Part shown: positions 59,636-64,000 of the stretch, piece after piece
How positions within the stretch are numbered: position 1 is the first letter of the stretch
How the letters are laid out: every line of letters begins with the position of its first letter
Assembly: GCF_002741035.1 (NCBI RefSeq)
Contig: NZ_CP016808.1
Coordinates: 3,954,501-4,018,500, forward strand
Reading direction: 5' to 3'
Origin: Paenibacillus sp. BIHB 4019
GTDB taxonomy: Bacteria; Bacillota; Bacilli; Paenibacillales; Paenibacillaceae
Length of the DNA: 64,000 bases
Translations under genes and position numbers: made by a program
The notes under the pieces: model-generated
What the model was told of the DNA's origin: nothing
Database searches by the model: none
The model's input: the letters and a program-made list of their open reading frames with translations, nothing else

Positions 59636-60964
59636 TTATGACTGCTCCGCAGCAGGCTTAACCAGCTTACCAGCGAGACCCGTGCTTGCAGCAGCAGAAG
59701 TAGGCTCGGCTTTCGCGGTTACAGCTGCTTCCGGCGCGCCATCTGGATGAAATTCATTTTCCATCTTGGCGACGACGACGGTTGCGACGCCATTGCCGAT
59801 CAGGTTCGTGATGGCGCGGGCCTCGGACATGAAGCGGTCAACGCCGAGCAGCAGCGCCATGCCAGCAACAGGAATGCTCGGGAAAGCGGCAAGCGTCGCC
59901 GCGAGCGTAATAAAACCGGAGCCCGTAACGCCTGCGGCTCCCTTGGATGTCAGCATCAGTATGCCGAGCAGCGTAATTTGCTGCCAAAGCGACATCTCAA
60001 CGCCTGAGGCCTGAGCGACGAACATCGCGGCCATGGACAAATAAATTGCCGTACCGTCAAGGTTGAACGAGTACCCGGTTGGAACGACGAGCCCAACGAC
60101 GGGCTTGGAGCAGCCGTATTTTTCAAGCTTATCCATCATGCGCGGCAGCGCCGATTCGGAGGACGAAGTGCCAAGCACGAGAAAAATTTCATCCTTGATA
60201 TAACGGATAAAGCTGAAAATGCTAAAGCCATAAAAACGGGCAATCGAGCCAAGCACTATGATGATGAACAGCGCCATCGTCATATAGACGGACCCCATCA
60301 GCTTGCCCAGCGAGGTCAGCGAGCCAATGCCGAACTTGCCGATTGTGTATGACATAGCGCCGAAAGCAGCAAGCGGCGAAAGCTTCATAATCATATTGAC
60401 GATGCCGAAAAAGCCATGCGACAGCTTGTCAAACAGCTGGATTACGGGTTTTGCAGACTCGCCCATTGCCGTGAGCGACAAGCCGAACAAAATCGCGAAT
60501 AGAAGAATCGGCAGCAAGTCGCCGCCAGCCATGGCCGAAATGACGTTATCCGGAATAATGCCGAGAATAAAATCCACCATGCTATGGCTGGACTGGGCAG
60601 CTGCGTCGGTGTACTTCGTAATGTCGCCGCTCGCCTTGCTGGCATCAATGCCTGCGCCCGGCTTCACGATATTGACGACGAGGAGACCGATCGCAAGCGC
60701 TAGCGTCGTCACAATTTCAAAATAGAGCAGCGCTTTGCCGCCGATGCGGCCGACTTTTTTCATATCGCCCATATTGGCAATGCCGTTTACGACGGTGAAA
60801 AAGACGATGGGCGCAATAACCATTTTGATCAGCTTAATAAATCCATCGGCAAGCACTTTCATTTTCTCGCCAAACTCCGGGAAGAAATGGCCGAATAAAA
60901 TACCAACAACGATAGCACACACGACTTGGACGGTTAGGTTTTTCAGGTTGAATTTCAGCTTCAT
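59636..60964 (-). CDS. dctA: C4-dicarboxylate:cation symporter DctA (DAACS family)
   Basis: A 442-residue membrane transporter for succinate, fumarate and malate. Family segments include the serine-rich hairpin [15 protein letters not shown], the NLDGTAIY substrate-site loop and the late [20 protein letters not shown] helix. About eight transmembrane helices and two re-entrant loops are expected. In B. subtilis the corresponding gene is dctP (ydbH). ATG 60964 is chosen after GTGGGG; a TTG at 60991 lacks a ribosome site. A cre-like sequence lies 30 bases upstream. It is transcribed leftward, next to dctB and the divergent dctSR pair that should activate it. Confidence 0.9.
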   Translation of the reverse strand: MKLKFNLKNLTVQVVCAIVVGILFGHFFPEFGEKMKVLADGFIKLIKMVIAPIVFFTVVNGIANMGDMKKVGRIGGKALLYFEIVTTLALAIGLLVVNIVKPGAGIDASKASGDITKYTDAAAQSSHSMVDFILGIIPDNVISAMAGGDLLPILLFAILFGLSLTAMGESAKPVIQLFDKLSHGFFGIVNMIMKLSPLAAFGAMSYTIGKFGIGSLTSLGKLMGSVYMTMALFIIIVLGSIARFYGFSIFSFIRYIKDEIFLVLGTSSSESALPRMMDKLEKYGCSKPVVGLVVPTGYSFNLDGTAIYLSMAAMFVAQASGVEMSLWQQITLLGILMLTSKGAAGVTGSGFITLAATLAAFPSIPVAGMALLLGVDRFMSEARAITNLIGNGVATVVVAKMENEFHPDGAPEAAVTAKAEPTSAAASTGLAGKLVKPAAEQS

Positions 60965-60993
60965 GAGGAGGTCCCCACTTTCTTTTATCAAAA

Positions 60994-61007
60994 TGAAAAC
61001 GCTTTAC
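60994..61007. promoter_or_regulatory. cre-like (CcpA) site upstream of dctA
   Basis: TGAAAACGCTTTAC matches the cre consensus TGWAARCGYTWNCW at 12 of 14 positions, between dctB and the start of dctA. Glucose repression of this transporter is known in B. subtilis. Confidence 0.55.
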
Positions 61008-61079
61008 TTTCGTTTGCGTCCTCATTGTAAAAGAAGGTGAGCCCCTGTCACAAGCATACGGTCATATTGTTCGTTTTGG

Positions 61080-62120
61080 TTATTTTGGTCGCGCGATTTC
61101 ATTCATCAGCGGTTCCCCGATAATCTCGCGGTATTGGTCATAAATCGGCAGAAAAGCCTGTACCCATTGCTCACGCTCCTGCGGGGTTAGCGTATGAATG
61201 TCAATATCCTTCAATGGCTTGAGCTGGCGAAGCTGCTGCTCCTGCATGGCTGCTGTATTTTGCTTCATCCACTCGGTTGTTTCTGCAAGCGCGCTTTGCA
61301 GCTCGGCCTGAATGCCCGGGGGGAGCCCGTCCCAGAAGCTTTCGTTAAACATGACGCCATAGCCGAGATAGCCATGATTGCTAATCGTCATATAATGCTG
61401 TGTCTGGTAAAGCTGCTTCGTAAAAATGTTGGAAATCGTATTTTCCTGTCCATCTACAGTGCCTTTTTTTAAGCTTGCAAATACTTCGTTGAAGGGAATT
61501 TTGCTTGTAGTGGCTCCTAGTGCCTGAAACTGGCTGACCAGCACGTCGCTTGGCAATATGCGAAAATTCAGCCCTTTAAAATCCGCGGGAACCCGCAGTG
61601 GACGGACGCTGTCGGTCATTTGCTTAAAGCCGTTGCTCCAGAAGGCAGCACCCTTTATATGATGCCGCTCCATTGAGGCAAATAAAAGCTCGCCTAATGT
61701 GCCATCAAGCGCCGAATCGACGGCCCGCTGATCAGCGAAAGCAAACGGCAGGTCCATAATGAGCCAAGCGGGGTCAATGACGCTGAGATTGGAGTAGGCT
61801 GGCGCAATCATTTGGATATCACCACGTTTGAGTGCCGCGACCTCCGTATCCTCGGTATACAGCATGCCGTTTGGAAATACTTGAATTTCAACGGCGTCAT
61901 TGGTCTTTTCTTTGACGAGCTTGGCGAAATGGCTTGCCGCCAGCCCTTTCGGTGTATTTTCCGCGACCACATGGCTGAATTTAATGACGATCCGCTCTTT
62001 TAGTCCTGTCTGTTCTTCATCATAGGGCAGGGAACGAGTCGCCTCGGGACGAAAGCCGAACAAAATGGCCGCCAGCAAACCAACAGCAATAAAGCTGATC
62101 ATGCCGATTGCGGTTTTCAT
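61080..62120 (-). CDS. dctB: C4-dicarboxylate-binding protein DctB (DctP/TRAP-SBP family)
   Basis: A 346-residue extracytoplasmic protein. A single N-terminal hydrophobic segment (5-23) anchors or exports it; the mature part has the TRAP SBP pattern: FSHVVAENTPKGLAASHFAKLV, QVFPNGMLYTEDTEVAALKRGDIQM, FRILPSDVLVSQFQALGA and the Arg-containing KGLNFRI site that grips the carboxylate. No TRAP permease genes are present here. In B. subtilis DctB (YdbE) works as a co-sensor for the DctS kinase, and the gene order here agrees. It is divergent from dctS with 106 bases between them. Confidence 0.88.
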   Translation of the reverse strand: MKTAIGMISFIAVGLLAAILFGFRPEATRSLPYDEEQTGLKERIVIKFSHVVAENTPKGLAASHFAKLVKEKTNDAVEIQVFPNGMLYTEDTEVAALKRGDIQMIAPAYSNLSVIDPAWLIMDLPFAFADQRAVDSALDGTLGELLFASMERHHIKGAAFWSNGFKQMTDSVRPLRVPADFKGLNFRILPSDVLVSQFQALGATTSKIPFNEVFASLKKGTVDGQENTISNIFTKQLYQTQHYMTISNHGYLGYGVMFNESFWDGLPPGIQAELQSALAETTEWMKQNTAAMQEQQLRQLKPLKDIDIHTLTPQEREQWVQAFLPIYDQYREIIGEPLMNEIARPK

Positions 62121-62226
62121 ATTTGAACTACCTCCCTGTGGCCAATTTAGCAGCGTTTGCCGCAGTTGCTATTTTACCCTCATTATTTCACAATAGAGAA
62201 AAAACGTAAAATACGGAGGAGAAGCG

Positions 62227-63819
62227 ATGCTTAGCCGCCTGCGAATTTATTGGAAAATGATTTTGCTATCGTTTGGACTCGTTCTCCTCTCGCTGCTTAT
62301 TGGTGGCATTGTTGTGATTGGCAGCGTCACCCGGATGAAGGAGGACGAGCTTAAGCAGCGGCTGTTGATTACGGCCCGCACTGTTGCCGAGCTGCCGAGC
62401 ATTAAAAATCAAATCAATGAACCGGATAGCGCAAGCTGGATTGCGCCCGTTGCAGACAATATCCGCATCATCAACAATGTGGCGTATGTCGTCGTACTGG
62501 ACATGAATCGGACGCGGCTATCGCATCCATTGGCGGCGAGGATCGGCGGCAAGTTTGAATCGGCGGATGCGGACGCGGCGTTTGCCGAGCACACGTATAT
62601 GTCCAAGGTGAAAGGGGAGGCGGGTGTTGCGCTGCGCGCTTATGTCCCGGTCATGAATGAGGCGCATGAGCAGGTAGGCGTCGTCGTGGCCGGCGGGCTG
62701 CTGCCAGGGCTGGCGAAGCTGATTGAGGAGCAGCAAAGCTCGATTGCGCTTACGCTGCTGATCGCTTTATTGTTTGGGATTTTCGGGTCTGCGCTGCTTG
62801 CCCGCCACATTAAGCGGCAAATGTACAATTTGGAGCCGCATGAAATTGCCCGCATGTATGGGGAGCGCTCGGCAGCTTTTCAGGCGATGCATGAAGGGGT
62901 CATTGCGATTGACCGCCTTGAGCGGATTACGATTTTTAATGAGCGGGCGAGGCAGATTTTCAGCGTATCCCGTGACGTAGTGGGCTTGTCAATCCGTGAA
63001 GTGCTGCCGGATACGCGGCTGCCGGAAATTATGGAGCTGGAGCGTCCCGTGTTCAATCAGGAGCTGCGAGTGGGCAATGCGCTCATATGGAGCAATCGCA
63101 TTCCGATTCGTGAGCAAGGAAAAATAATCGGGGCCATCGCGATTTTTCAAGATCGGACCGAGGTGGCCCGTATGGCAGAGGAATTGACGGGTGTGCAGGA
63201 GTTCGTCGATGCGCTGCGGGTGCAAAATCATGAGCATAGCAACAAGCTGCATACGATTGCGGGACTGCTTCAACTGGATAAAAAGGAACAGGCACTGCAG
63301 TATGTATACGACATTTCCGGTGAGCAGGAGGAGCTGACGCAGTTTCTGCATCAGCATATTGCGGATGACAGCCTGGCAGGCCTGCTGCTTGGCAAAATCA
63401 GCCGGGGCAAGGAGCTGGGCATTCAGGTCAAGCTTGATCCTCATATGGAGGTAAAGCAGTTTCCCATTATGCTGGATCAGCATGATATGGTGCTGCTTAT
63501 CGGCAATTTGATTGAAAATGCTTTTGACGCGCTGGCAAAAGCGGATCGAACAAATAAGGAAATTTATGTTAGTATGGAGCAGGATGAAGAGCTGCTGTCC
63601 ATTCTAGTTGAAGACAATGGCTGCGGCATGACAGAAGAGGTGCAGTCGCGTGTGCTGGAGCGGGGCTTTACGACGAAAGGCAGCGATAATCGCGGCATTG
63701 GACTGTATTTGGTAGGCAGCATCGTCCATAAGGGCGATGGAGAGCTGCGCATTCAGTCGGAGCTAGGAAGCGGCACGGTTATAGAGCTAACATTTCCGAT
63801 GGGAGGAGCTGGCGGGTGA
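62227..63819 (+). CDS. dctS: C4-dicarboxylate sensor histidine kinase DctS (CitA/DcuS family)
   Basis: A 530-residue kinase. Two transmembrane helices (about 10-32 and 173-195) flank a PASC-type extracellular sensor (sCache_3-like), followed by a cytoplasmic PAS (MHEGVIAIDRLERITIFNERAR) and a kinase core whose phosphorylation site is His335 in VQNHEHSNKLHTIAGLL, and an ATPase domain (NLIENAFDALAK, DNGCGM, GSDNRGIGLYLV). It senses C4-dicarboxylates, probably together with DctB. The response regulator gene overlaps its stop by GTGA. Confidence 0.9.
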   Translation: MLSRLRIYWKMILLSFGLVLLSLLIGGIVVIGSVTRMKEDELKQRLLITARTVAELPSIKNQINEPDSASWIAPVADNIRIINNVAYVVVLDMNRTRLSHPLAARIGGKFESADADAAFAEHTYMSKVKGEAGVALRAYVPVMNEAHEQVGVVVAGGLLPGLAKLIEEQQSSIALTLLIALLFGIFGSALLARHIKRQMYNLEPHEIARMYGERSAAFQAMHEGVIAIDRLERITIFNERARQIFSVSRDVVGLSIREVLPDTRLPEIMELERPVFNQELRVGNALIWSNRIPIREQGKIIGAIAIFQDRTEVARMAEELTGVQEFVDALRVQNHEHSNKLHTIAGLLQLDKKEQALQYVYDISGEQEELTQFLHQHIADDSLAGLLLGKISRGKELGIQVKLDPHMEVKQFPIMLDQHDMVLLIGNLIENAFDALAKADRTNKEIYVSMEQDEELLSILVEDNGCGMTEEVQSRVLERGFTTKGSDNRGIGLYLVGSIVHKGDGELRIQSELGSGTVIELTFPMGGAGG

Positions 63820-64000
63820 ACGTGAAGGCGGAGAACAAGGACAAGGTGCAGGACGGACGTTTTTTTAAAGTGGTGCTAATCGAAGATGATCCTATGGTGC
63901 AGGAGGTTAACCGCCAGTTTGTTGAGCAAGTAGACGGCTTTCAGGTCGTTGGCATTGCGGGGAACGGAGCAGAAGGCTTGCGTCTCATTCGTGAGCTTGC
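63816..64000 (+). CDS. dctR: Response regulator DctR (CitB/DcuR family), N-terminal part; cut by window end
   Basis: The frame starts at GTG 63816, seven bases after GGGAGGAG, and is still open at 64000. The first 61 residues include a hydrophilic 17-residue lead and the receiver start FKVVLIEDDPMVQEVNRQFVEQV (acidic DD pair) and FQVVGIAGNGAEGLRLI, typical of CitB/DcuR-type regulators. It should activate dctA. The phosphoacceptor and HTH lie outside the window. Confidence 0.87.
   Translation, partial: MNVKAENKDKVQDGRFFKVVLIEDDPMVQEVNRQFVEQVDGFQVVGIAGNGAEGLRLIREL

Overview
The window looks like chromosome of a Paenibacillus or close relative (Bacillales). The grounds are GC content near 50 percent, strong AGGAGG-type ribosome sites with frequent TTG and GTG starts, a spore germinant-receptor operon (GerA/GerB/GerC), a secreted GH74 glycanase with C-terminal SLH repeats, YesM/YesN-type two-component systems beside carbohydrate ABC transporters, and Bacillus-type Fur, PerR and cre sites. 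I see no rRNA, tRNA, CRISPR array, prophage or intact insertion sequence.

Layout. 1-10.4 kb: the end of a sulfate-binding protein, a HAD phosphatase, a Gfo/Idh/MocA oxidoreductase, a CtpA/B-type protease, a Fur-boxed DUF1450 gene followed by ferritin, a PAS/HD-GYP phosphodiesterase, a UvrD-like helicase, two GNAT acetyltransferases and a DUF1349 protein. 10.4-14.6 kb: a leftward germinant-receptor operon ending in a small two-helix membrane protein that resembles a D subunit. 14.6-20.9 kb: a Fur-boxed AraC-type regulator, a LysR gene divergent from two SDR dehydrogenases, a diguanylate cyclase, and fur itself behind a PerR-like box. 21-26.9 kb: a SARP-like response regulator and two large GGDEF-EAL proteins. 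26.9-27.9 kb: three small genes (Cys-rich CWC, DUF1540, DUF1904) around a Fur box.

28-35.6 kb: an aldehyde dehydrogenase, then a YesMN two-component system with a three-gene sugar ABC importer. 35.8-38.6 kb: a Fur-boxed YwjA-like ABC exporter and a broken siderophore-binding lipoprotein. 38.8-46.2 kb: a six-gene rightward operon of CmoJ/YtnJ-like flavin monooxygenase, peptide-type ABC importer (SBP, two permeases, one fused double ATPase) and a small glutaredoxin, most easily read as import and oxidative C-S cleavage of an organosulfur compound. 46.2-50 kb: a repeat-rich intergenic region and the GH74-SLH xyloglucanase. 50-57.4 kb: a DUF6509-like gene, an OmpR/HK pair, a tandem pair of structured repeats, a GntR regulator with ilvD, and two PepSY secreted proteins. 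57.5-64 kb: a GNAT, an RluA pseudouridine synthase, an AT-rich orphan, and the C4-dicarboxylate system dctA, dctB, dctS and dctR (cut by the window end).

Two themes recur. Iron: Fur-type boxes lie in front of DUF1450, the AraC regulator, CWC, the YwjA-like exporter and the broken SBP, with ferritin and fur also present. Cyclic-di-GMP: four turnover proteins lie within 27 kb. Two intergenic repeat families not explained by any gene are the most novel-looking features: a 91-95 bp double-hairpin element (three copies) and a CCGCTTACGGCCTGAA-N17-AATAGCGG element with partial copies.
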